DNA of 32,740 nt from Thiobacillus sp. (GTDB lineage Bacteria; Pseudomonadota; Gammaproteobacteria; Burkholderiales; Thiobacillaceae), in assembly GCA_011391285.1 (NCBI GenBank), contig JAABQU010000099.1, positions 1-32,740 of the forward strand. Direction: 5' to 3'. The position numbers and the translations under genes are program-made. The notes under the pieces are model-generated. The model did no database searches. It saw only the letters and a list, made by a program, of their open reading frames with translations, and was not told where the DNA came from. Numbering within the stretch: the stretch's first letter is position 1; each line of letters opens with the position of its first letter. This document shows positions 1 through 7,134 of the stretch, piece after piece.

Positions 1-416
1 TCACACGCCCCTTCCTCGTCCGCAACGGCGCCAATCCGGACGACGGCCCCGACCTCGCTGCGGTCTGCGCGCTGGTGAAGGAGCGGGCCGCAACCATCGA
101 GGAACTCGGCGACGCCGCCACGCTGTTCTACCGCACCCTGCACCCCACGCCCGAACTGCTGGCGCAGCACGTCACGCCCGAGGTGCTGCCCGCGCTCGCC
201 GATCTCGCAAACCGCTTCGAGGCGCTGACCTGGGAGCGCAGCGCGATCAGTGCCGCATTCAAGGAAACCCTGGCCGCCCATGGGCTCAAGATGCCCAGGC
301 TGGCGATGCCGGTTCGGGTGCTGGTGACCGGCGAACCGCAGACACCGGCGATCGACGCCACGCTGGAACTGATCGGCAAGGACAAGGTGATTTCCCGTCT
401 GAAAGCCGCGCTGTAG
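1..416 (+). CDS. gltX: glutamate--tRNA ligase, C-terminal part (partial)
   Basis: Codons run in frame from base 3, so the gene enters from the left and only the last 137 residues are present. The segment is an all-helical anticodon-binding region of bacterial glutamyl-tRNA synthetase: residues around LFYRTLHP, the stretch after LTWERSAISAAFKE, and the ending LELIGKDKVISRLKAAL match the class I GltX C-terminus. The enzyme charges tRNA-Glu with glutamate in the cytoplasm. The catalytic Rossmann domain with its HIGH and KMSKS motifs lies outside the window, so it cannot be checked. The stop is TAG at 414-416. The tRNA-Thr promoter begins almost directly after it, so the two genes are probably transcribed separately. 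Confidence 0.9.
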   Translation, partial: TRPFLVRNGANPDDGPDLAAVCALVKERAATIEELGDAATLFYRTLHPTPELLAQHVTPEVLPALADLANRFEALTWERSAISAAFKETLAAHGLKMPRLAMPVRVLVTGEPQTPAIDATLELIGKDKVISRLKAAL

Positions 417-419
417 GCG

Positions 420-448
420 GTCACAGGCGCAGTTGAATCCGCTATAAT
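420..448 (+). promoter_or_regulatory. sigma70-type promoter of tRNA-Thr
   Basis: A perfect TATAAT lies at 443-448. A GTCACA hexamer (4 of 6 matches to TTGACA) lies at 420-425, with a 17-base spacer. The predicted start of transcription is near 455, about eight bases before the mature tRNA. The promoter begins just after the gltX stop. Confidence 0.7.
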
Positions 449-462
449 GCGCGCTGTTTTTC

Positions 463-538
463 GCCGGCGTAGCTCAGTTGGTAGAGCAGCGCATTCGTAA
501 TGCGAAGGTCGTCAGTTCGATTCCGATCGCCGGCACCA
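463..538 (+). tRNA. thrT: tRNA-Thr (anticodon CGT)
   Basis: This is a 76-base cloverleaf. The acceptor stem GCCGGCG/CGCCGGC is perfect, the D-arm is GCTC..GAGC, the anticodon loop is TTCGTAA with anticodon CGT (reads ACG), the variable loop has five bases, and the T-loop is TTCGATT. The 3' CCA is encoded at 536-538 and the discriminator base is A. Threonine identity elements C2-G71, G35 and U36 are present. Two imperfect pairs are seen: G27 opposite A43 at the base of the anticodon stem, and A52 opposite C62 in the T-stem. The second also occurs in E. coli tRNA-Thr, so neither suggests a pseudogene. Confidence 0.95.
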
Positions 539-546
539 TACACATG

Positions 547-572
547 AAGGGCTTGGCTTCGGCCAAGCCCTT
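547..572. terminator. strong intrinsic terminator, probably bidirectional
   Basis: An 11-bp perfect stem AAGGGCTTGGC/GCCAAGCCCTT closes a TTCG tetraloop and runs into TTTATT on the plus strand. It ends the tRNA-Thr transcript. It can also act on the minus-strand operon whose last gene stops at 607. Confidence 0.85.
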
Positions 573-606
573 TATTCATTTGTGATTCCCTGATTTCATC
601 CCGGCT

Positions 607-1377
607 TCAGCAGGCCCGGCGCCGTTGCAGGTGCCGCACCATCGCAAGCACGGCCAGCGCAGCGATCACGTGCTTGATCGTATGCCCGCTCACCCACCCG
701 CCGGTCAGCGCGAATACCGGGCGGTCGCTCAGATCGAACATGAAGGCCAGCAGATACAGCCCGAGGACAGCCAGGATGCCGCGGTCTCCGCTGTATCGCG
801 GCGGGTAGCGCCACAGCAGCAGCGGAATCAGCAGCATGGGAATGAGCTGCATCAGCAGGTAGAGCCGCAGGTCGCCCATTCCATGCGCCTCGCTCCAGCC
901 CCACCAGGCCGCACTGCCGAGACCGACCGCGACGAACAGCGGCAGCAGCCGCAGTCCGGCCTGCGTGCTCACGCGCTCTGACACGATGGCCGCGAACCAG
1001 GCCATGAACGCCAGCATCATCGCCAGGCGGTCCCACAGCAGCCGCTCATTGTCGGGCGCGAGGTGGTAATAGCCCGAGCCGAAACCGACCAGGATCATGG
1101 CAAAAAAGGTCAGCCGGTAAAGCGAGGCTTCGCGCCGATCGCGCCAGACGCCCTGCCCCCGCTGCACGAAGATCAGGCCGAATGCCCCCGCCAGGATGAA
1201 CAGGGCGTTGGAGGTGGTATCGAGGCAATTGGGCAGCCCCCAGCAAGCGCGCTGATCGGCAAAATCGTGATAGGCGGGCGGCTGCGCGATCGGCGGCAGC
1301 GACCAGGCGATCCCGGCCAGGACAGCTGCCAGCAGCCACAGGCCGAGCGCCCGGCGGGTGGACGCTTGCAGACTCAT
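607..1377 (-). CDS. ceramidase-family (CREST) integral membrane hydrolase
   Basis: A 256-residue polytopic membrane protein with about seven hydrophobic segments. It carries the alkaline ceramidase/CREST signature: an early TSNALF segment, GFGSGYYHLAP followed by DRLAMMLAFM, and a late SGHTIKHVIAAL. In characterised members the conserved Ser, Asp and His residues of these motifs hold a catalytic zinc in the membrane and cleave an amide bond, as in ceramide. The bacterial substrate is not known and may be another N-acyl lipid. The ATG at 1375-1377 overlaps the stop of the upstream hydrolase gene (ATGA), so the two are translationally coupled. An upstream in-frame start would add 18 residues inside the neighbour and was not used. 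Confidence 0.8.
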   Translation of the reverse strand: MSLQASTRRALGLWLLAAVLAGIAWSLPPIAQPPAYHDFADQRACWGLPNCLDTTSNALFILAGAFGLIFVQRGQGVWRDRREASLYRLTFFAMILVGFGSGYYHLAPDNERLLWDRLAMMLAFMAWFAAIVSERVSTQAGLRLLPLFVAVGLGSAAWWGWSEAHGMGDLRLYLLMQLIPMLLIPLLLWRYPPRYSGDRGILAVLGLYLLAFMFDLSDRPVFALTGGWVSGHTIKHVIAALAVLAMVRHLQRRRAC

Positions 1378-2597
1378 GCGTCCGCCTCCCGCTCGGCCAG
1401 CAGCAGGTCGATCACACGCCACAGCCGCCACAGGTCGGGCAAATCCTCACGCCAGAAACGCCACGTGAAGACACGAGGCGCACTGAGATCGACATGTCCG
1501 AGGACCCGCTGTATGAGGAACACACGGGCCTGACCCTCCGGAACGGCGGCCGCAAGCGCTTGGCTTTCAGGCCAGGGAATGAGGTTGTCGTTGAAGCCAT
1601 GCACCAGGATCAGCCGCGCCTTCAGCGGCCGGAGGTCGTGGCGCGCGAGGTCAAGCTGGTCGATATCCGCGCGCATGCGACTGGGCAACTGCGCGAACAG
1701 CGCGTCAAACCGAGCGGGGTCGTCGTTGACGGCCAGGTCATACACCGCACGCGCGCCCTCGCTCAATTTTCCGGCGAGCGGCGACAGGTCGATATCGGGG
1801 GTACGCGTGCGCTCTGCCACCATGCGGTCGAACACGTCGCGGTCGGCCTCGTTCTCCAGGTAGTCCAGGCTGGAATAGGCCAGCACCATCCGGCCGGTAT
1901 CGTCAGGCGTGATGCGCTGCGAGTGGCCGTCATGGTCGAACCAGCCGGTGGTGAAGAAACGCATGGCGCGCCGCAAGTCGTGATAGCCGCCCACCCCGAC
2001 GACGAAGCGCACCCTGTTGCGGATATCGTCCTGCAGCGCCGCCAGCAGCGCGGGCCCCACCGAGTAGCTGAAAGCGAACATTCCGGCGCGACCGTCCGGG
2101 GCCAGCTCCCGGCGGCTGGCCACATAGGTGAAGGCGTCGGCGATGTCCTGCGCATCCGCAGGCCGGATGCGCAATTCCCGATAGCCCACGATCTCCGGTG
2201 CGAGCACCGCGAATCCGGCGCGTGCCAAGGTGGTGGCGAACGCCACCAGGCGCGGGTCGTCCTTGCCCAGCGGCACTGCGCCGGGGACGGCGACCACGGC
2301 AGCGCGCGGACAGCGCGAAGCGGGCTTTTGATCCGGCATGCCACAGCCTTCCAGCGCGTCTGGCAGATAGAGATCGGCGTGATGCACCCGCCCCGCCACC
2401 GTGTAGGAAAGCGCGTGTCGAATCGGCTCGGGCGTCTTTTGCTTGAGCCATGAATCGGCTGGACCGGAAGCAAAATCCTGCAGCACGAGCACAGCTTCAT
2501 AGTGCCGCGCGGGCGCACAGCCTGCCAGCGCGATCAGCATGAAAACAGCCAGCGGAAACCGTACCCGCCACAAGCGGGAACGCGGGGCGCTGGCCAT
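1374..2597 (-). CDS. alpha/beta-hydrolase lipoprotein
   Basis: A 407-residue predicted lipoprotein. A basic N-terminus and hydrophobic stretch end in a lipobox LAGC, with the lipidated Cys at residue 27. The body has an alpha/beta-hydrolase layout: nucleophile elbow SYSVG with Ser179, a late strand LVHGFNDN giving a candidate acid Asp337, and a candidate catalytic His368 in VLGHVD. This fits a dienelactone hydrolase- or acyl-peptidase-like serine hydrolase anchored on the periplasmic side of a membrane. The substrate is unknown. The ATG at 2597 has TGGAG seven bases upstream; a TTG further upstream is less likely. The gene lies 14 bases after uspA and overlaps the ceramidase-like gene by 4 bases, so the two hydrolases may act on the same envelope lipid. 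Confidence 0.75.
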   Translation of the reverse strand: MASAPRSRLWRVRFPLAVFMLIALAGCAPARHYEAVLVLQDFASGPADSWLKQKTPEPIRHALSYTVAGRVHHADLYLPDALEGCGMPDQKPASRCPRAAVVAVPGAVPLGKDDPRLVAFATTLARAGFAVLAPEIVGYRELRIRPADAQDIADAFTYVASRRELAPDGRAGMFAFSYSVGPALLAALQDDIRNRVRFVVGVGGYHDLRRAMRFFTTGWFDHDGHSQRITPDDTGRMVLAYSSLDYLENEADRDVFDRMVAERTRTPDIDLSPLAGKLSEGARAVYDLAVNDDPARFDALFAQLPSRMRADIDQLDLARHDLRPLKARLILVHGFNDNLIPWPESQALAAAVPEGQARVFLIQRVLGHVDLSAPRVFTWRFWREDLPDLWRLWRVIDLLLAEREADA

Positions 2598-2611
2598 CAA
2601 AACACTCCAGG

Positions 2612-3511
2612 TCAAGCGGATCCGCTGGGACCGATCAACAGCACGTCACACTCCACTGCAAAAGCGACGTCCTTGCTCACGCTGCCCAGCATCCATTCCT
2701 GCAAGCCGATGCCGTGCCCATGTCGGCCGAGGACGACAAGATCGGCTTCATGATCCTCGATGCGCTGGCAGATCGCGGCGGGGGGAAAGCCTGGTTGGAC
2801 CAAACGCCCGACTGCCGCACCTTTTTCGACAGGCCCGAGCAGTGCATCCAGCTGTTTTTCGGCATCGGCGCGCAGGCGCGTGAGCCAATCCGTGATGTCT
2901 ACCCGGACAAACTTCGCCTTGCGCAAACGCTGCTCGACCTCGCTTCCCAATACGTGCAGGGCTTCCACGTGCGCACCATCGGCGAGACTGATCGCATGGC
3001 TGACCACCGCCGCCGATACCGGGGAAAAGTCCACCGGTGCCAACACCTTGCGATAAGCCTCATCCGCCGCCTTTTTGACAATGAGCACCGGGCAGGCGGC
3101 CACTCTAAGCAGGCGCGACGCAGTGGACCCGAGTATCAGGTCCTTCAGCGTGTGCTCGCCGCGTGCCCCAGCCACCATCAGATCGGCAGACACCGACTGG
3201 GCGTAAGCGGCGATTTCCGTATGGGCCCGGCCAAGACGGGTAACGGGGTGGATGCGAATGCCAAACTCGCCGGACAGGCTGAATGCCATGGCGTCGACCC
3301 GGGTCTGCTCCTCCCGCTGCAAATCCTGGTCTTGCTGGCCGAACTCGTCCGGGCCCAGCGTCAGGCCGGCATATAGATCAAGCGGACGCACCACGTGCAG
3401 CAGGTGCATCTCGGCATGGTGCTGTTGGGCAATGCGGGCGGCACGGCGCGCCGCCCATGCGGAGCATTCGGAAAAATCGGTGGCAGCAACGATACAGCGG
3501 AAACTGGGCAT
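2612..3511 (-). CDS. tandem universal stress protein (UspA family)
   Basis: A 299-residue protein made of two Usp domains, about residues 1-145 and 153-299. The first has the nucleotide-binding pattern G-x2-G-x9-G-S/T as GARG followed by LGST. The second has GRHG and then LGSVS with one extra spacer residue. Tandem Usp proteins are cytoplasmic and bind ATP or act in stress survival; the exact role here is not known. The gene leads an apparent operon with the lipoprotein hydrolase and the ceramidase-like gene, which suggests stress-linked control of envelope lipid turnover. AGTGAG seven bases upstream of the ATG is a plausible ribosome binding site. Confidence 0.85.
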   Translation of the reverse strand: MPSFRCIVAATDFSECSAWAARRAARIAQQHHAEMHLLHVVRPLDLYAGLTLGPDEFGQQDQDLQREEQTRVDAMAFSLSGEFGIRIHPVTRLGRAHTEIAAYAQSVSADLMVAGARGEHTLKDLILGSTASRLLRVAACPVLIVKKAADEAYRKVLAPVDFSPVSAAVVSHAISLADGAHVEALHVLGSEVEQRLRKAKFVRVDITDWLTRLRADAEKQLDALLGPVEKGAAVGRLVQPGFPPAAICQRIEDHEADLVVLGRHGHGIGLQEWMLGSVSKDVAFAVECDVLLIGPSGSA

Positions 3512-3784
3512 GGCGTACTCACTGAAAATGATGGACTTACGCTACTCATCATAGTCATCCCGTTGAGATCGCAGGGCATCACGCTGTGCCTGATTCTCGG
3601 TCGCCGAGTGTACGCCCGCCACGCTTGGGCATTGTCGGCAACACCCTGGAGAGGCGCGTGAACAAGCCCATGACCTTGCATCATGGGCCGGCAATCCGCC
3701 TGTAGGCGATTGCCTGTCACAGCACGCACCGGATCTTTATCGGGACAGACCCGCAAAAAATCCCGGTGGAGCCATGCAGCAAGC
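3512..3784. other. intergenic region between soxZ and uspA
   Basis: This is a 273-base gap. No reading frame in it looks coding and no clear hairpin terminator follows soxZ. On the minus strand a TATGAT hexamer upstream of uspA could be a -10 element, but no convincing -35 was found. The uspA promoter is expected here. Confidence 0.4.
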
Positions 3785-4099
3785 TCAGCCGATGGCGGCC
3801 TCGGTGCTGTTCTTGTCGCCCTTGTTGTCCACCCAACTGACGACAACCTTGTCGCCGGCCTTTGCGCCCTTGACCTTGAAGCCGAGGAAGGGGTTCTTGG
3901 ACACGGCGGGGCCGATTTCAGCATTCAGCACGGCTTTGCCGTTGAGGGTCGCGGTCACTTCGGTGATGTAGTGGCCGGGAATCAACTGGCCGGTCTTCGC
4001 ATCTTTGCGGGTACCGGTTTCCATCGGGTGGTTCATCAACACTTTGACGTCGGCGACGTCACCGGCCATGGTGGCTCGGATACGCATGGGTTCAGCCAT
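3785..4099 (-). CDS. soxZ: thiosulfate-oxidation carrier subunit SoxZ
   Basis: A 104-residue protein matching SoxZ over its whole length: MRIRATMAGDVADVKVLMNHPMETG at the start and a C-terminal Ig-like beta-sandwich ending KVVVSWVDNKGD. SoxZ pairs with SoxY to form the periplasmic sulfur carrier of the Sox pathway. It has no signal peptide of its own and is exported with SoxY, as is usual. The ATG is preceded by AGGAAAG. The gene follows soxY by 50 bases and is clearly in the same transcript. No soxXA, soxB or soxCD gene is in the window. Confidence 0.95.
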   Translation of the reverse strand: MAEPMRIRATMAGDVADVKVLMNHPMETGTRKDAKTGQLIPGHYITEVTATLNGKAVLNAEIGPAVSKNPFLGFKVKGAKAGDKVVVSWVDNKGDKNSTEAAIG

Positions 4100-4149
4100 T
4101 TGGCTTTCCTTTCCTGAATATGAATGGGGGGTGTCGGGGACGCAGGGGC

Positions 4150-4617
4150 TTAACCGCCGCAGCCGCCGATGGTGACTTTCACTTCCTTGGCCGCCGTGTA
4201 GGTCTTGCCGCCTGCACTGACAACGGCACGGACGAGCGAGGTCTGGCCCATCTTGATGCGGGTGGAGATGAAGCCTTCAGCGCCGCCGGACATGCCGAAG
4301 GTGCCGACCAGGGGCTGGCCGTTCTTCTCGGCAAGGATGGCGATGCTGGTGATGCCGGCAATGCCGCTGGAGACTTCGACCGGCACGACGGCGCCGTTTT
4401 CGGCGATGTCAGGTGCCTTGATGGTGATGTCCTTGCTGTCGGCCGGGCTGGATACGCCAATGCCCTTGAGTGCGTCACCGACGCTCTTGGCTTCAAATGC
4501 AGCCTTGTTCCAGGCGGCCAGCGCCTGGGTCGGCTTCAGCAGGCCGGCAGCCACGGCAACCGCCACGGCACTGGCGCCTGCGGCGCTTTTGAGTACGTTT
4601 CTACGAAGTGCGTTCAT
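4150..4617 (-). CDS. soxY: thiosulfate-oxidation carrier protein SoxY (Tat-exported)
   Basis: A 155-residue protein with a twin-arginine signal at residues 5-10 (RRNVLK), followed by an Ala-rich hydrophobic segment. It ends in the invariant flexible tail GGCGG, whose Cys carries the sulfur substrate as a cysteine-S-thiosulfonate or persulfide while SoxXA, SoxB and SoxCD act on it. The body is the Ig-like SoxY domain. The ATG at 4617 has AGGAG eight bases upstream; a TTG six bases earlier is too close to that site. The pair soxYZ stands alone here, just downstream of the arsenic operon. It may be a second copy that supplements a main sox cluster elsewhere. Confidence 0.95.
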   Translation of the reverse strand: MNALRRNVLKSAAGASAVAVAVAAGLLKPTQALAAWNKAAFEAKSVGDALKGIGVSSPADSKDITIKAPDIAENGAVVPVEVSSGIAGITSIAILAEKNGQPLVGTFGMSGGAEGFISTRIKMGQTSLVRAVVSAGGKTYTAAKEVKVTIGGCGG

Positions 4618-4792
4618 GGGCAAATCTCCTTTTCAACTTCAAGTATTTCAGTTTGGCTTCCAGCAGCATCGCTGGCATAAAACCACTCATGGAAGTTAGG
4701 GTTCGTAAAATAACAATAGTTTCATGCCCTGTGTGGGTATTTTCGGACCATCCAGGCCTACTAAAAGCGACTGCATACGACACGCTTCCCCG

Positions 4793-5023
4793 TCACAGCC
4801 AGCCCTCGATCGTCTTGCGATCCGGCACGCCGCCGGCGTGCACCACCTTGCCGTCGATCACCACGCCGGGGGTCGACATGACGCCGTAGCCGAGAATGGC
4901 TGCCATGTCCTCGACCTTTTCCAGCTTCACCTGCACGCCGCGCGCCTGTGCGACCTCTTCGATCAGCTTCAGCGTGGTCTTGCAGTTGGCGCAGCCGCTG
5001 CCGAGCACTTTGATGTCTTTCAT
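4793..5023 (-). CDS. small CxxC thioredoxin-fold protein (redox-active disulfide protein 2 type)
   Basis: A 76-residue cytoplasmic protein with the active-site motif GSGCANCK near the N-terminus and a cis-proline-type segment STPGVVIDGKVV. This is the layout of the small thioredoxin/glutaredoxin-like family found in archaea and many bacteria next to metal or arsenic genes. It is the last gene of the ars operon and lies 11 bases after arsM. A sensible role is to supply electrons to the two thioredoxin-type ArsC reductases or to ArsM, whose catalytic cysteines are oxidised in each cycle, but this is inferred from position. The ATG at 5023 is preceded by AGGAG. Confidence 0.85.
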   Translation of the reverse strand: MKDIKVLGSGCANCKTTLKLIEEVAQARGVQVKLEKVEDMAAILGYGVMSTPGVVIDGKVVHAGGVPDRKTIEGWL

Positions 5024-5034
5024 CCTGATTCTCC

Positions 5035-5844
5035 TTAAAGGTTTTTCGGCTTGACCGCTTCGATGGTCGCCGAGGCGATGAAATCCTCGACCCCGCGGCC
5101 GGGCGCCCAGTGGCGAATGAATTCGCGGCTGGCGTCCTTGGGGGCGATGCGGATGTCGGCGAAGCCCGCCTCCGCGAGCATCGCCGTGAGTGCGTCGACG
5201 CTGGCCGCGCCCGCCACGCAGGCGGTGTAGAGCGCGACCTCCTGCTGCATCGCTTCCGACAGCGGGGCGGTGGTGACGATATCGGAAATAGCAAGCCGGC
5301 CACCCGGTTTCAGCACCCGCCAGGCGTCACGAAACACCTGGGCCTTGTCCGGCGACAGGTTGATGACGCAGTTGGAGATGATGACATCGACCGTGGCGTC
5401 GGCCAGCGGCAGATGCTCGGTCTCGCCGAGGCGGAATTCCACGTTGGCGTAGCCGCCCTTGGCCGCATTGGCGCGAGCCTTGGAAACCATGTCGGGGGTC
5501 ATGTCGACGCCGATGACGCTGCCGCTCGCGCCCACCTGGCGCGCGGCGAGGAAGGCATCGAAGCCCGCGCCGCTGCCGACGTCGAGCACGGTTTCGCCCG
5601 GCTTCAGCGCTGCGATGGCCTGCGGGTTGCCGCAGCCGAGGCCCAGGTTGGCACCTTCCGGCACCACCGCCGTCTCTTCGGCGCTGTAGCCGATGCCGCG
5701 CGACAGCAGCTCGGCGACGTCCTGGTCCGAGGGCGCGCAGCATCCTGTGCTCGACGCGCAACAGCCGCTGGATTCGGCGCGCGCCACCGCTCCGTAGGCG
5801 TCGCGCACCTGCTGGCGGATCTGGTCGTGTTCGTTTATCGTCAT
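5035..5844 (-). CDS. arsM: arsenite S-adenosylmethionine methyltransferase ArsM
   Basis: A 269-residue class I SAM-dependent methyltransferase. The SAM site is [10 protein letters not shown] at residues 87-96. Cysteines placed as in characterised ArsM enzymes are visible: Cys71 in LGCGNP, Cys159 in SNCVINL and Cys209 in TACVAGA. An extra N-terminal segment has two vicinal pairs, Cys28-29 and Cys35-36. ArsM methylates As(III) to mono-, di- and trimethyl forms in the cytoplasm. The ATG at 5842-5844 has AGGAG seven bases upstream. A longer in-frame reading would run into the preceding gene and looks non-coding. The gene sits 13 bases after the small Cys-tailed protein. Confidence 0.92.
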   Translation of the reverse strand: MTINEHDQIRQQVRDAYGAVARAESSGCCASSTGCCAPSDQDVAELLSRGIGYSAEETAVVPEGANLGLGCGNPQAIAALKPGETVLDVGSGAGFDAFLAARQVGASGSVIGVDMTPDMVSKARANAAKGGYANVEFRLGETEHLPLADATVDVIISNCVINLSPDKAQVFRDAWRVLKPGGRLAISDIVTTAPLSEAMQQEVALYTACVAGAASVDALTAMLAEAGFADIRIAPKDASREFIRHWAPGRGVEDFIASATIEAVKPKNL

Positions 5845-5857
5845 GATCGGACTCCTT

Positions 5858-6169
5858 TCAGCAGCACGATTTTCCGGAAGACGTGGGGGTGCAGCAGGCG
5901 CCGCTTTCCGCCACCGCGATGCCGGCGAGTTTATCGGCCGCCCACGGGTAATGGGCCGCGTAGGCCTCGTCAAATTTGGCGTCGAGCTTTTGCGCGGTTT
6001 CGTCGCGGATGTGGCGGGCAATCTCGATCACCGTGTCGATCTGCTCGCGCGACACGCCGTAGCCCTTCAGGCGCTCGATCTGGCACAGGCCCTGGCCGGG
6101 ATGATTAGACGCGACATTGGCCGCCAAGGACACCAGGGCGACGATGGAAGGATGCAGGTCGGTACTCAT
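5858..6169 (-). CDS. small helical protein with vicinal-cysteine tail, ars-operon associated
   Basis: A 103-residue protein I cannot assign firmly. Residues 1-75 look helical and slightly resemble the carboxymuconolactone decarboxylase/AhpD fold (YGVSREQIDTVIEIARHIRDE), but the AhpD CxxC pair is absent and only Cys29 is in the body. The C-terminus is striking: ACCTP at residues 91-95 and a final SCC, with pairs at Cys92-93 and Cys102-103. This tail closely resembles the end of the ArsI-like protein at 10622-11089. The ATG at 6167-6169 overlaps the permease stop (ATGA) and the gene sits directly before arsM. An As(III) chaperone or scavenger that passes arsenic to ArsM or the permease is a reasonable inference. 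Confidence 0.75.
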   Translation of the reverse strand: MSTDLHPSIVALVSLAANVASNHPGQGLCQIERLKGYGVSREQIDTVIEIARHIRDETAQKLDAKFDEAYAAHYPWAADKLAGIAVAESGACCTPTSSGKSCC

Positions 6170-7134
6170 GCGATGACACTCCTCAGGCTGTTGAACAGAA
6201 CGCCGACCAGCACGAAGGCGGTGGCGAGGTAGGCGGCGAAGAGGCCGAGCAGCGGCCATTTGACGACCTTGCGCAGGATCAGCATCTCCGGCAGCGACAG
6301 GGCGATCACCGCCATCATGAACGCCAGCACGGTGCCGAGCGGCACGCCCTTGCCGAGCAGGGCCTCGGCCACCGGGATGATGCCAACCGCGTCGGAATAC
6401 ATCGGCACGCCGACCAGCACCGCGACGATCACGGACAGCACACTACCGTCGCCCGCGATCCTTGCCACGAAGTCTTCCGGCACATAGCCGTGGATGACGG
6501 CGCCGATGCCGACGCCGATGAGCACGTATTTCCAGATGCGGCCGACGATCTGCCGCACCTCGTTCCAGGCATAGTCGTGGCGGGCGCGCAGGCTGTTGTC
6601 GCGTTCTTCTTGCAGCGCCGCCTCGCCCATGTGGATTTTCCACACGTAGTCCTCGACCCAGCGTTCCAGCTTGAAGGCCTGCAGCACGTAGCCGCCGACG
6701 AAAGCGACGGTCAGCCCGGTCACCACGTAGATCAGCGTCATCTGCCAGCCGATGACCCCGGCCAGCACCACCACGGCGACCTGGTTGACCATCGGGCTCG
6801 CGATCAGGAAGGACAGCGTCACGCCGAGCGGGATACCGGCCTCGACGAAGCCGATGAAGAGCGGAATCGACGAGCACGAGCAGAACGGCGTCACCGCGCC
6901 CAGGCCCACCGCCATCAGGCGTGCGCCGGGGCCGGAACGGCCGCGCATCATCGCGCGCACCTTCTCCGGAGTGAGCAGCGCCCGCAGCCAGCCCATCAGG
7001 TAGATCACCGTCGTCAGCAGCACCAGGATCTTCGCCACGTCCATGACGAAGAAGTGCAGCGCCGCGCCCAGCGGGGTGTCGGGCGCCAAGCCGGCAAGGT
7101 CGAAGACCAGCAGGCGGGCGAAGGCGTCGAACAT
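6166..7134 (-). CDS. arsP: ArsP-type permease (PF03773 family), candidate methylarsenite exporter
   Basis: A 322-residue inner-membrane permease with about eight transmembrane segments in two halves, separated by a hydrophilic loop near residues 165-195. The family hallmark TPFCSCSSIP is at residues 82-91, with Cys85 and Cys87. A second-half repeat LVGVPMYSDAVGIIPV is also typical. Characterised ArsP in Campylobacter exports trivalent organoarsenicals such as methylarsenite, while other members of the broad family have other or unknown substrates. The gene lies between an MBL-fold gene (TAATG junction) and a small Cys-tailed gene, with arsM next, so methylarsenite export is the favoured role. 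Family assignment is secure; substrate is inferred. Confidence 0.8.
   Translation of the reverse strand: MFDAFARLLVFDLAGLAPDTPLGAALHFFVMDVAKILVLLTTVIYLMGWLRALLTPEKVRAMMRGRSGPGARLMAVGLGAVTPFCSCSSIPLFIGFVEAGIPLGVTLSFLIASPMVNQVAVVVLAGVIGWQMTLIYVVTGLTVAFVGGYVLQAFKLERWVEDYVWKIHMGEAALQEERDNSLRARHDYAWNEVRQIVGRIWKYVLIGVGIGAVIHGYVPEDFVARIAGDGSVLSVIVAVLVGVPMYSDAVGIIPVAEALLGKGVPLGTVLAFMMAVIALSLPEMLILRKVVKWPLLGLFAAYLATAFVLVGVLFNSLRSVIA

Noticed and set aside
2612..2615. TTG start for the alpha/beta hydrolase, six residues upstream
   Set aside because: The ATG at 2597 has a well-spaced TGGAG, and the lipoprotein signal is of normal length from there.
4601..4783. A 60-codon minus-strand frame between soxY and the CxxC gene
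   Set aside because: It overlaps the soxY ribosome binding site and start, has no ribosome binding site of its own, and looks random in composition.
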